Shown: positions 32,072 to 40,156 of the stretch, in pieces
Position numbering within the stretch: position 1 is the first letter of the stretch
How the letters are laid out: every line of letters begins with the position of its first letter
NCBI GenBank assembly: GCA_002371465.1
Contig: DFIU01000010.1
Coordinates: forward strand, 301,512 to 365,511
Source of the DNA: Lachnospiraceae bacterium UBA3689
Lineage (GTDB): Bacteria; Bacillota; Clostridia; Lachnospirales; Lachnospiraceae
Direction: 5' to 3'
Length of the DNA: 64,000 nucleotides
Program-made: the position numbers and the translations under genes
The notes under the pieces: model-generated
What the model was told of the DNA's origin: nothing
Database searches by the model: none
What the model saw: only the letters and a program-made list of their open reading frames with translations

Positions 32072-33409
32072 TCACAGAAGCCGCCAGCCTGAACTGCGTT
32101 TGTTCTTTAGGAGAGTGCCGTTTCTCTTCCCATAGCCCAGCGGATAGCCCTCGACGCAGACCAGGGTATCCGGCTGCTTCTGCCCCTTATCCTTGTTCTT
32201 ATTCTTGGTCTTGGGAAGATTGATCCTTTCCTCATCTTTTAGTTCCAGAGTCTCCCCTTTCAGGTATTTAATAACCCGCTCGTCCTGATAGGAAAGATGG
32301 AGGACATCCCCAGAAACTTTGGGATCCGCCGCCATGGCATAAGCCTGGGAATAGACAAAGTTCTGCCTCTTTTGCGTGCCGACATGAAGACCTGTCATCA
32401 GATAGTGAAGGCCCGGAACCGGCAGCTTTCCCTCCGGCAGCAGGTAGACCTCCTCCCCCTTCTGCCAGTTGACCGCCTGTTTTTCGATCCGGCTGGGACG
32501 GTTCCCCTCTTTTTTGATGAGGGCGGCAAACTGGCCCTCACCCCGGATCTTATGGGGATAGAGGCGGACAAAGGGCAGGGACTCTCCCTTGTCATCGGTC
32601 AGTCGCGAAAAGCCTGCCTGATCCGGGATCGGGACAGCCTCTAAATCCCCATGGTCGGCAAGAAAGGCAAGGACCTGGTCCTCGTCCTCAGCCTTTGAAA
32701 AAGTGCAGGTCGAATAAAGGATCATGCCGCCGGGGGCCAAGAGGTCATAGGCATGCGCCAGGATCTCTTTTTGGATGGGGGCATAGAAGTCCGGTCCCTC
32801 CTCTTCCCAATGGCGGATCATCTGGGGCTGGGTCCGAAACATGCCCTCGCCCGAGCAGGGGGCGTCGATCAGGATCTTATCGAAGAAGTGGGGAAAGTGA
32901 GCAGCCAGGTTTTCCGGACTCTCCGCCGTCACGAAGGCGTTGACCGCCCCCGCCGCCTCCAGGTTCTTGCGGAGGACCTTGGCGCGGGAGGGGGAGATAT
33001 CGTTGGCGAGCAAAAGTCCGGTCTTCTTTAATTTTGCTAATAGCTCGGTCGCCTTGCCCCCGGGAGCGGCGCACAGATCCAGCACATAGTCCCCCGGTTC
33101 AACCGGCAGGGATTCGGCGGGCGTCATGGCAGCCGGCTCCTGGATGTAATACAACCCCGCCTGGCAGAGAGCCGTCCTGCCTGCGTCAAAGCCCTCCGGC
33201 AGGAAAAAGCCGTTGTGGATCCAGGGGATGCTCTCCAGGTCCGGCAGATTCAGTTTCTGCCAGAGAGCGCAAAAATCTCCCACGGAGATCTTATTTTCAT
33301 TGACGCGGAGGCCCTTTTGCGGACGCCAAGAAAGACTATCCCGATAAGCAGGATAGTCTTTCCCCAGCAAAGCATGCATCTGTCTGATATATTGGGATGG
33401 TAATTCCAC
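32072..33409 (-). CDS. 16S rRNA m5C methyltransferase, RsmF/RsmB type
   Basis: A 445-residue SAM-dependent methyltransferase of the NOL1/NOP2/Sun family. SAM site LDLCAAPGGKATELL near 105, catalytic region DAPCSGEGMF (Cys 1) near 185 and STCTFSKAEDEDQV (Cys 2) near 235. The C-terminal 170 residues, with GLHVGTQKRQNFVYSQAYA, form an added RNA-binding (PUA-like) part and a YPLGYGKRNG end, as in RsmF. A GTG start at 33409 is chosen: AAAGAGG lies 5 nt before and the protein then begins at the conserved ELPSQYIRQM; the upstream TTG has no such site. Confidence 0.9.
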   Translation of the reverse strand: MELPSQYIRQMHALLGKDYPAYRDSLSWRPQKGLRVNENKISVGDFCALWQKLNLPDLESIPWIHNGFFLPEGFDAGRTALCQAGLYYIQEPAAMTPAESLPVEPGDYVLDLCAAPGGKATELLAKLKKTGLLLANDISPSRAKVLRKNLEAAGAVNAFVTAESPENLAAHFPHFFDKILIDAPCSGEGMFRTQPQMIRHWEEEGPDFYAPIQKEILAHAYDLLAPGGMILYSTCTFSKAEDEDQVLAFLADHGDLEAVPIPDQAGFSRLTDDKGESLPFVRLYPHKIRGEGQFAALIKKEGNRPSRIEKQAVNWQKGEEVYLLPEGKLPVPGLHYLMTGLHVGTQKRQNFVYSQAYAMAADPKVSGDVLHLSYQDERVIKYLKGETLELKDEERINLPKTKNKNKDKGQKQPDTLVCVEGYPLGYGKRNGTLLKNKRSSGWRLL

Positions 33410-33420
33410 TCTTACCTCTT

Positions 33421-34239
33421 TCAACTATGAAGCTGGCTGTCAACCGACTGAGCCCTCGACCCTTCCGCCAGGATATCCAGCTGCTTGCTGAATTTCTCCA
33501 GCTCATCGATGTCGTGCAGGCGGTAGATCCGGTAGAATTCATTCTGGATCTTGGCGATTTCCCGCTTATTCTCCCGATGATAGAGATTTTCAATATTGCG
33601 GAGGATATCCTGGACCAGGTTGGTCTGGATCCGGTTGTCGATCTGGGCGTCCATGATTTCCGACCGAACCTGGGACATCTCCTCGTCCAAAAGGACGATG
33701 GCGTCCGCCGCCCGGGTCAGCTGATGCTCCACATGCCCCGGAATCACGCCCTTGTATTTATATTGCAGGGAGTGTTCGGTCGTCGCCCAGAAATTCATCG
33801 CCATGGTCCGGATCTGAATCTCCACCTGCAGCTTTTTAGGTCCCTTGATGGTCTGCACCTGGTACCAGATGATCAGATGGAAACTACGGTAGCCGCTCTT
33901 TTTCTTATTGGTCAGGTAGTCCTTTTTGCTGCGAACCTCCATATCAGTCCGCTGGTAGATCAGGCTTTCGACCGTCTGGATATCTTCGACAAACTGGGTG
34001 ATGATCCGGATGCCGGCGATATCCTCCACCTCCTCTTCCATCCGCTCGAAGGAAATGCCCTTCTTCTGCATCTTCTCCAGGATGCTGTTGACGGATTTGA
34101 CCCGACCCGTCACGCTTTCGATCGGCGAGTACAGGTTCCGTTTCTGGTGTTCCCGCTTCAGATTGTTAAATTTTGTCAGGAGTTCGGAAACTGCCTGCTC
34201 ATAGGGGTCAAGCAGTTCCTTCCACAGTTGTATTTCCAT
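33421..34239 (-). CDS. relQ: Small alarmone synthetase (RelQ/YjbM-type (p)ppGpp synthase)
   Basis: A 272-residue protein with only the synthetase domain of RelA/SpoT: YSPIESVTGRVKSVNSIL, DIAGIRIITQFVEDI, KKSGYRSFHLII and VEIQIRTMAMNFWATTEH. The HD hydrolase and C-terminal TGS/ACT parts are absent. It transfers pyrophosphate from ATP to GDP/GTP. A C-terminal helical tail of about 60 residues may support oligomers. The ATG at 34239 is preferred over a GTG inside pepD; SD is weak (CAGG). Confidence 0.9.
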   Translation of the reverse strand: MEIQLWKELLDPYEQAVSELLTKFNNLKREHQKRNLYSPIESVTGRVKSVNSILEKMQKKGISFERMEEEVEDIAGIRIITQFVEDIQTVESLIYQRTDMEVRSKKDYLTNKKKSGYRSFHLIIWYQVQTIKGPKKLQVEIQIRTMAMNFWATTEHSLQYKYKGVIPGHVEHQLTRAADAIVLLDEEMSQVRSEIMDAQIDNRIQTNLVQDILRNIENLYHRENKREIAKIQNEFYRIYRLHDIDELEKFSKQLDILAEGSRAQSVDSQLHS

Positions 34240-34249
34240 GACCTGAGTC

Positions 34250-35698
34250 TTACTTGAGGGCACTTAAAACCCGGAGCAGGAAATCCCAGGTTCTTTGTGC
34301 CGAAGAGATCGAAAGTTTTTCATTGAAGGTATGAATATCAGCGAGGTCGGGTCCGATGGAAACCGCGTCAAGACCCGGAATGCGCTCATAGAAGAGACCG
34401 CACTCAAGCCCTGCGTGAATGACATTGACAACTGGGTCCTTGCCGAAGAGGTTCTTGTAGGACTCCACCATGGTATCCCGAAGCGGGGACTCAGAGTTGT
34501 ATTCCCAGGCGGGATACTCGCCGATAAAGCGGATCTGACCGCCCAGCATCTGGGTCAGGGATTCGTATTCATCCATCAGAGCCTTCCTTGCCGGATAGAC
34601 CGAACTTCTGATTGAAGAGATGCAGGCAAATTCCTTCTCCCCGGTCCGAAGAATTCCCAGATTGGAGGAGGTCTCGACCAGGCCTTCTACCTGACCGCTC
34701 ATCTTCCGTACGCCATAGGGAGAATGCATGATCATGAAAATGACCTTATCCGTACTCTCCGGCACCATGACTTCAACTTTGTGGACGGATCCCTTGGTTG
34801 TCTTAAGGCTGATCTCCTCATCAATGCCCTTGAATTCACTGATCAAATCCGCATTGTATTTTTCGGCAAAGGTGACGAGCAGGGGGTAGTCCTCCTCGTC
34901 AATGAGGATCTGAGCTTTTGCTGCGTTGGGGATAGCGTTATCCTTGTCCCCGCCTGCAACAGAGACCAGGGAGAAGGCGACATCCGCGCCCAGGGCATAG
35001 AGGAAACGGCCCAGCAGCTTGTCGGCGTTGGCGCGATACTTATCGATGAGCTGACCGGAGTGGCCGCCCTTAAGACCGCTGATTTCAAGTAAGACCGGCA
35101 GGCCCTTCTGGGAAGTCCTCTTGATAGGCAGGGTACATTCCACCCGGCATCCGCCGGCACAGCCACAGGTAAAGATCCCCTCGTCTTCCGAATCCATGTT
35201 GATCATGCGTCTGCCTTTAAGTTTGGAACAGTCAAAGGCGTCCGCTCCCAGAAGACCCACTTCTTCATCGGTCGTAAAGACACATTCAAGAGGCGGATGG
35301 GCGTAGGTGTCATCATCCAGCAGAGCCAGCATAAAGGCGACCGCGATGCCGTCGTCGCCGCCCAGGGTCGTCCCGTCGGCTGTAATAAAGTCTCCGTCGA
35401 TCATGAGGCTGATCGGATCTTTGGCGAAGTCGTGGTCGCTGTCCGCCGTCTTCTGAGGCACCATATCCATATGGCCCTGCAGGATAACAGGCTCGGAATC
35501 CTCGTAGCCTTCCGACGCCGGTCCGTAAATGACGACATTGCCGTAGTCATCCCGGCTGTATTCATAGTCCCTTTCCCGGGCAAAATCGACCAGCCAGTCG
35601 GCAACTGCCGCCGTATTGCCCGAACCTCTTGGAATCTGTTCCAGTTCTTCAAAATATTGCCATACGCCTTCCGGCTTTAATCCTTCTAAAATCCCCAT
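34250..35698 (-). CDS. pepD: Aminoacyl-histidine dipeptidase (PepD, M20)
   Basis: A 482-residue M20 metallopeptidase: LQGHMDMVPQ near 78, GTTLGGDDGIAVA near 115, FTTDEEVGLLGA near 147, the Asp of NMDSEDEG near 172 and the C-terminal HAGLECGLF near 435. It hydrolyses Xaa-His dipeptides such as carnosine. It overlaps the alarmone synthetase region only by its stop. A terminator at 35739-35771 precedes it, so it begins a transcription unit. Confidence 0.93.
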   Translation of the reverse strand: MGILEGLKPEGVWQYFEELEQIPRGSGNTAAVADWLVDFARERDYEYSRDDYGNVVIYGPASEGYEDSEPVILQGHMDMVPQKTADSDHDFAKDPISLMIDGDFITADGTTLGGDDGIAVAFMLALLDDDTYAHPPLECVFTTDEEVGLLGADAFDCSKLKGRRMINMDSEDEGIFTCGCAGGCRVECTLPIKRTSQKGLPVLLEISGLKGGHSGQLIDKYRANADKLLGRFLYALGADVAFSLVSVAGGDKDNAIPNAAKAQILIDEEDYPLLVTFAEKYNADLISEFKGIDEEISLKTTKGSVHKVEVMVPESTDKVIFMIMHSPYGVRKMSGQVEGLVETSSNLGILRTGEKEFACISSIRSSVYPARKALMDEYESLTQMLGGQIRFIGEYPAWEYNSESPLRDTMVESYKNLFGKDPVVNVIHAGLECGLFYERIPGLDAVSIGPDLADIHTFNEKLSISSAQRTWDFLLRVLSALK

Positions 35699-35738
35699 AT
35701 CAATCTCCTTTAGCTATATTTATTGGGACTCAATCAAA

Positions 35739-35771
35739 AAGGGACATTCATAAGCTATGAACATCCCTTTA
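35739..35771 (-). terminator. Rho-independent terminator after the coiled-coil gene
   Basis: 14-bp stem with two G-T wobbles around a short loop, beginning AAAGGGATG and ending TGTCCCTTT on the minus strand, followed by TTTGATTG. It is 18 bp past the coiled-coil gene stop and 40 bp before the pepD start. Confidence 0.7.
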
Positions 35772-35788
35772 CCGAGTCTAAATATTTA

Positions 35789-36430
35789 TCAGTTTTCCTC
35801 GTCATCGAGATCGGAATCGAAATCCTCATCGAGATCAAAATCGTCACTCTCTGTCTCATCTGCCGCTAAGGGCTGGGATGCCGTCTGCTGAGTCTGCGGG
35901 GACAGTTCCTGCCGGTTCTGCTTGACCGTATTGAAAGCCCCCTGCAAAGAGGTCATCAGGGCATTGTACTTGGAACCCGCGTCGTCGATCGTCGTCCCCA
36001 GGATATTGCCCAGGTTGGCAAGCATATCATCGGTATAGGTCAGGGCGGAGAGCCGGATGTTGTTGGCATCCTGGGTCGCGGAATCCAGGATCTGCTGCGC
36101 CTGCTGATTCGCCTTGTTGATGGTATCGTTCGCCTGGGCGTAAGCCTGCTGCATCACCTCATGCTGGCTGACCAGTTCCTTAGCCTTGGCTTCGGCGTTG
36201 GCGACAATTCCGTCCGCCTTGGTCTGGGCGTCCGCCAGAATTGCGTCCTTGTTGGAGATGATCTTCTGATACCGTTTGATCTCGTCAGGAGTCTTCAGTC
36301 TGAGTTCTCGGAGCAGTTCCTCCAGTTCCTCCTTGTTGACCACAATCTTGGTTGTGGACAGGGGCTGAAATTTACAACTGTCTACATACTCTTCAATTTC
36401 CTCAATGATCTGTTCGATTCTGCTTGCCAT
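35789..36430 (-). CDS. Coiled-coil protein resembling ATPase subunit H / DivIVA rods
   Basis: A 213-residue protein, not identified with certainty. From about 55 to 155 it is Ala/Gln-rich amphipathic helix (DAQTKADGIVANAEAKAKEL, then ANDTINKANQQAQQILDSATQD), which reads like a coiled-coil rod; the C-terminal 45 residues are Gln-rich then strongly acidic (DDFDLDEDFDSDLDDEE). Similar small rod proteins occur next to coaD in Clostridia and are often loosely named as ATPase-like. It may organise the cell envelope; no evidence beyond sequence shape. Confidence 0.7.
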   Translation of the reverse strand: MASRIEQIIEEIEEYVDSCKFQPLSTTKIVVNKEELEELLRELRLKTPDEIKRYQKIISNKDAILADAQTKADGIVANAEAKAKELVSQHEVMQQAYAQANDTINKANQQAQQILDSATQDANNIRLSALTYTDDMLANLGNILGTTIDDAGSKYNALMTSLQGAFNTVKQNRQELSPQTQQTASQPLAADETESDDFDLDEDFDSDLDDEEN

Positions 36431-36460
36431 GCCTACTTATCTCCTTATTAATCGTTTAGC

Positions 36461-36946
36461 TTACTTTTTCTCCCTGAATTTTTCCTTCAGCAGCCCTTCC
36501 ACATACGAAGGAACAAATTTGCTGACATCCTCATGAAGGCCAGCGACCTCTTTGACTGTCGTAGAACTCAGATACGCATACTCGAGACTGGTCGTCAGAA
36601 ACATGGTGTCGATATCCGGTGCCAGCACCCGGTTGGTCTGAGCCATCTGCAGTTCATACTCAAAATCAGTGACCGCGCGGAGACCGCGAATAATCACCTT
36701 GGCGCCCCGAGAGCGCGCAAAATCAACCGAAAGCCCCTCAAAGGATAAAATGGTGACATTGGTCAGATTTGAGGTAACTTCCTTAAGTATCTTAACACGT
36801 TCATTTATAGAAAACAACGGAGTTTTTGCCGAATTACGCAAAACACCGACGGTCACCTGGTCGAATAATTCCGCCGATCTGCGGATGATATCGAGGTGGC
36901 CGTTGGTACAGGGATCGAAGGTTCCGGGATATACTGCGTTAGTCAT
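36461..36946 (-). CDS. coaD: Phosphopantetheine adenylyltransferase
   Basis: A 161-residue PPAT with YPGTFDPCTNGHLDII (the T/H-x-G-H site), R-G-L-R-A-V-T-D-F-E-Y-E and the C-terminal AYLSSTTVKEVA. It makes dephospho-CoA, the fourth step of CoA synthesis. It overlaps rsmD by 8 bp, the usual Bacillota pair. Confidence 0.96.
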   Translation of the reverse strand: MTNAVYPGTFDPCTNGHLDIIRRSAELFDQVTVGVLRNSAKTPLFSINERVKILKEVTSNLTNVTILSFEGLSVDFARSRGAKVIIRGLRAVTDFEYELQMAQTNRVLAPDIDTMFLTTSLEYAYLSSTTVKEVAGLHEDVSKFVPSYVEGLLKEKFREKK

Positions 36947-37502
36947 TTATCTCTCTTTTCTTCAGGAAAATATGCTCGCTCTGCGAGTAGACCCGCTCCT
37001 TGAACACCTCAAATCCCAGGTCACTTAAATATGAAAAATCTGTTCCGGGTCTTGCTTCCACGACGACAAGACCGTCCTCAGCCAGAAGGTCCATACCGGC
37101 AAGTAAGGTCAAGGTCTCCTTCTCCAGCCCATGCTCAAAGGGCGGATCCATAAAGATGATATCAAACTTGTCCCCGCCGGCAAGCCTGGGCAGGACTGCC
37201 TGAACGTCGCCCCGCATGAGTTTCGCCCCATCCGTCAGCCTGGTAAACTCCAAATTCTCTTCGATGAGGTTCTGGGAAGCCCTCGCCTTTTCGACAAAGA
37301 CCGCTTCCACAGCGCCCCGGCTTAAAGCCTCTATACCGATGGAACCGGACCCTGCGTAAAGGTCCAGGAAGCGTCCGCCCGGGATATAGGACTGGATGAT
37401 ATTAAAGAGGGTCTCCTTGGTCCGATCCGTCGTGGGTCTGACGTCCATACCCTTCACCGTGCGAAGGGGCATAGATCTCGCTTTTCCTGCAATCACTCTC
37501 AT
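36939..37502 (-). CDS. rsmD: 16S rRNA m2G966 methyltransferase
   Basis: A 187-residue RsmD: RPTTDRTKETLFN, the SAM loop LDLYAGSGSIGIEALSRGA and the catalytic DPPFEHG. It methylates G966 in the 30S head. Four-bp overlap with mgsA and 8-bp overlap with coaD show one operon. Confidence 0.95.
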   Translation of the reverse strand: MRVIAGKARSMPLRTVKGMDVRPTTDRTKETLFNIIQSYIPGGRFLDLYAGSGSIGIEALSRGAVEAVFVEKARASQNLIEENLEFTRLTDGAKLMRGDVQAVLPRLAGGDKFDIIFMDPPFEHGLEKETLTLLAGMDLLAEDGLVVVEARPGTDFSYLSDLGFEVFKERVYSQSEHIFLKKREIND

Positions 37503-37909
37503 ACGATCTCGCTGCTCCTCATGCCGATTCTCCAGTCGAGATCGCCCCTGCCCAGTCCTAAGATCAGCATTTCAGCGGTCGCGATATTGGTCGCGATCGG
37601 AATGGTATTCTGGTCGCAGGCTGTCCCGATAGTCCGAAGATCCGGATCTTTGGGTTCTACCATCTCCGGATTGTAGAAGAAAATCACCATATCCATGGCG
37701 CCCCTCTGAATCATCTCGGTAAACTGCTTATCTCCGCCCAGGGACCCGGGCAGGAACTTATGGACGTGCAGAGAGGTCACCTCTTCGATTCGTCTCCCTG
37801 TCGTCCCGGTCGCATAAATATCATGTCGGGAAAGGATCCCCTTGTATGCGATACAGAAATCTTCAATCAGCGTCCTTTTACTGTTATGTGCGATTATGCC
37901 TATATTCAT
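37499..37909 (-). CDS. mgsA: Methylglyoxal synthase
   Basis: A 136-residue MgsA: MNIGIIAHNSKR, TGTTGRRIEE and PGSLGGDKQF with the catalytic Asp of GGDKQ, then F-F-Y-N-P and ATNIATAEML. It turns dihydroxyacetone phosphate into methylglyoxal. The ATG 37909 gives the normal N-terminus; GGAGG lies 12 nt before. A longer frame upstream lacks family likeness. Promoter-like TTGTGA-17-TACATT is found upstream (38005-37977). Confidence 0.94.
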   Translation of the reverse strand: MNIGIIAHNSKRTLIEDFCIAYKGILSRHDIYATGTTGRRIEEVTSLHVHKFLPGSLGGDKQFTEMIQRGAMDMVIFFYNPEMVEPKDPDLRTIGTACDQNTIPIATNIATAEMLILGLGRGDLDWRIGMRSSEIV

Positions 37910-37976
37910 CTCTTCTGCCGCCCTCCGTGTTTTTTGTATGACATGCACAACAAATCTATCTATTTCCCCATAATTT

Positions 37977-38005
37977 AATGTAATATTACCATCTTTTTTT
38001 CACAA
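37977..38005 (-). promoter_or_regulatory. Probable mgsA-rsmD-coaD promoter
   Basis: On the minus strand TTGTGA (38005-38000), 17-nt spacer, TACATT (37982-37977). It separates the mgsA unit from recG. Confidence 0.5.
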
Positions 38006-38020
38006 AGTACACGCTTTTTT

Positions 38021-40066
38021 TTATAAAACCAGATTTTTCTCGTTGGCTGCCCGATAGCGCGCGAGCGCCTCCTTTAAGAGCCGGTCCTCTTCGTGGATGA
38101 GGGCGGGATCATCTGCCATGAGGGCAGCCGCCATCTGACCGGCAAGGGCAAGCACGTCCTGGTCCCGCGCCACATCCGCCAGATGAAAGACAGTATCTCC
38201 GCTCTGCCTGATCCCCAGAAGGTCGCCCGGTCCCCTAAGCTCCAGGTCCTTTTCCGCGATCTCAAAGCCGTCATTTGATTTTTGAAGGATGCCCAGCCGC
38301 TCCTTGATGGAATCTGAAGACTCTCCCGCCATAAAGATGCAGTAGGACTGGTACTGCCCGCGCCCGACTCTGCCCCGCAGCTGGTGAAGAGCCGCCAGTC
38401 CGAACCGCTCGGCATTTTCAATCAGCATCACGGTCGCATTGGGGACGTCCACGCCCACCTCCACAACGGTCGTTGAGACCAGGATCTGGGTCCTGCCGGT
38501 CACAAAATCCTCCATGACCTGCTCCTTCTCCGCCTCCTTGAGCCTGCCGTGCATCAGGCCGATCTCAAAGTCCGGAAACGCCTTGCGAAAGGCGCTGCAC
38601 TCATCGAGGACATTTGCCGCCTCAAACTCCTCGTTCGCCTCAATCATGGGGCAGATCACATAGACCTGGCGGCCCTCCTCAACCTGCCGGCGGATAAATT
38701 TCATGGCGGCTGGCCGGTAGGACTCGTCGACGACCGCATTTTTAATGGGCAGGCGTCTTGCCGGCAGTTCGTCGATAACGGAGATATCCAGATCCCCATA
38801 AAAAATAACCGCCAGGGTCCTGGGGATGGGGGTCGCGCTCATGACCATAGAGTTGGGCGGGTCCCCCTTCTCCATCAGAGCTTTGCGCTGGTGGACTCCG
38901 AAGCGGTGCTGCTCGTCCGTGATCACCAGAGCCAGCTTCTGATACTGAACCCCCTCCTGGATCAGCGCCTGGGTTCCGACTACCGCATTGGCAGTTCCCG
39001 ACGCAATTTGTTCATAGGCAGTCCGCCGTTCCGAAGCCTTAAGGGACCCGGTCAAAAGGACCGGGCGCAGGAAATCAAGTCCCTGATCCCCCTTTAATTT
39101 GGTCAGCTTATCAAAGTGCTGGCGGGCCAGCACTTCGGTCGGCGCCATCAGGGCGCTCTGATAGCCGTTCGACGCCGCCATGACCATGCCCAAAAAGGCG
39201 ATGATGGTCTTGCCCGACCCGACGTCCCCCTGGATCAGGCGGGACATGAGGCGGTCCCCCGCCAGGTCCCGCTCAATCTCATTCCAGACCCGCCTTTGCG
39301 CCCCCGTCAGTCTGTAGGGGAAGCCCGCGATCACCTCTTCGGTGTCCCAGGTCTTTTTCATGGGAAAGGCGTTCTTTTTGACCGAGGTCTGATCCTTCAG
39401 CAGCCGCATGGTCAGGATAAAGAGGAAAAATTCATCAAAGACAATGCGTTTTCTCGCCTTTTCCAGTTCCCCGGCGTCGGTTGGAAAATGGATCTTGCGG
39501 ATCGCCCAGCTCTCATCCGCAAGTCCTGCCAGATGCAGCAGGGATTCCGGCAGGTATTCATTGGTCAGGGGAACGATCTTTAACGCTTCCCCAACAGCCT
39601 TGCCGATCATCCTGGTCGTCAGCCCCTTGGTCATGCCGTAAATGGGGACCAGGGTCTTCTCCTTCTCCTTGTACTGCTGGAGGCTATAGATCTCCGGATG
39701 TTCCAGGATCCGTCTGCCTTTTCGTTCCGTCACGATTCCGCGAAAAACATGAACCGAACCGGGACGGAGCAGATTTTTCAAAAACAGAGCCTGATACCAG
39801 TTGACCTGGATCTTGCCGGTCGGATCGGACAGTTCCGTCGTCAGGATGGACCGGCTGCCGAACCGCCTCATGGTCACCCTGCCGGATATGGTGCCCCGGA
39901 CAGCCTGCTTGACGCCGGCTCTTAAAGACCCGATCGGCAGCGGTTCTTCAAACTGATCGTAATGAATCGGATAATCATGAATCAGATCCTCTGGCGTAAA
40001 GATGCCGATTTTTTGGAACAGCTCTTCCGTTTTGGGACCGACTCCCTTCAAATCCGTCAGTTTCAT
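38021..40066 (-). CDS. recG: ATP-dependent DNA helicase RecG
   Basis: A 681-residue RecG. An N-terminal wedge OB domain (about 60-155), helicase motif I GDVGSGKTI, DEQHRFG (motif II), SATPIPRT, and the C-terminal helicase repeat with GRVGRGQYQSYC. It regresses stalled forks and branch-migrates Holliday junctions. ATG 40066, with GAGG upstream, gives the normal N-terminus KLTDLKGVGPKTEELF. It lies 90 bp after fakA. Confidence 0.95.
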   Translation of the reverse strand: MKLTDLKGVGPKTEELFQKIGIFTPEDLIHDYPIHYDQFEEPLPIGSLRAGVKQAVRGTISGRVTMRRFGSRSILTTELSDPTGKIQVNWYQALFLKNLLRPGSVHVFRGIVTERKGRRILEHPEIYSLQQYKEKEKTLVPIYGMTKGLTTRMIGKAVGEALKIVPLTNEYLPESLLHLAGLADESWAIRKIHFPTDAGELEKARKRIVFDEFFLFILTMRLLKDQTSVKKNAFPMKKTWDTEEVIAGFPYRLTGAQRRVWNEIERDLAGDRLMSRLIQGDVGSGKTIIAFLGMVMAASNGYQSALMAPTEVLARQHFDKLTKLKGDQGLDFLRPVLLTGSLKASERRTAYEQIASGTANAVVGTQALIQEGVQYQKLALVITDEQHRFGVHQRKALMEKGDPPNSMVMSATPIPRTLAVIFYGDLDISVIDELPARRLPIKNAVVDESYRPAAMKFIRRQVEEGRQVYVICPMIEANEEFEAANVLDECSAFRKAFPDFEIGLMHGRLKEAEKEQVMEDFVTGRTQILVSTTVVEVGVDVPNATVMLIENAERFGLAALHQLRGRVGRGQYQSYCIFMAGESSDSIKERLGILQKSNDGFEIAEKDLELRGPGDLLGIRQSGDTVFHLADVARDQDVLALAGQMAAALMADDPALIHEEDRLLKEALARYRAANEKNLVL

Positions 40067-40156
40067 CTTAACCTCACACAAAAAAGTACCGGGGAGCGGG
40101 TTTAGAATCGCTTCTTTATCCGATCCCCAGTACAAATCCTTCAAAACAGCTGTCCT

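Noticed and set aside
33397..34257. 286-codon plus-strand frame antisense to the alarmone synthetase
   Set aside because: Fully opposite a gene with clear synthetase motifs; a by-product of its codon pattern.
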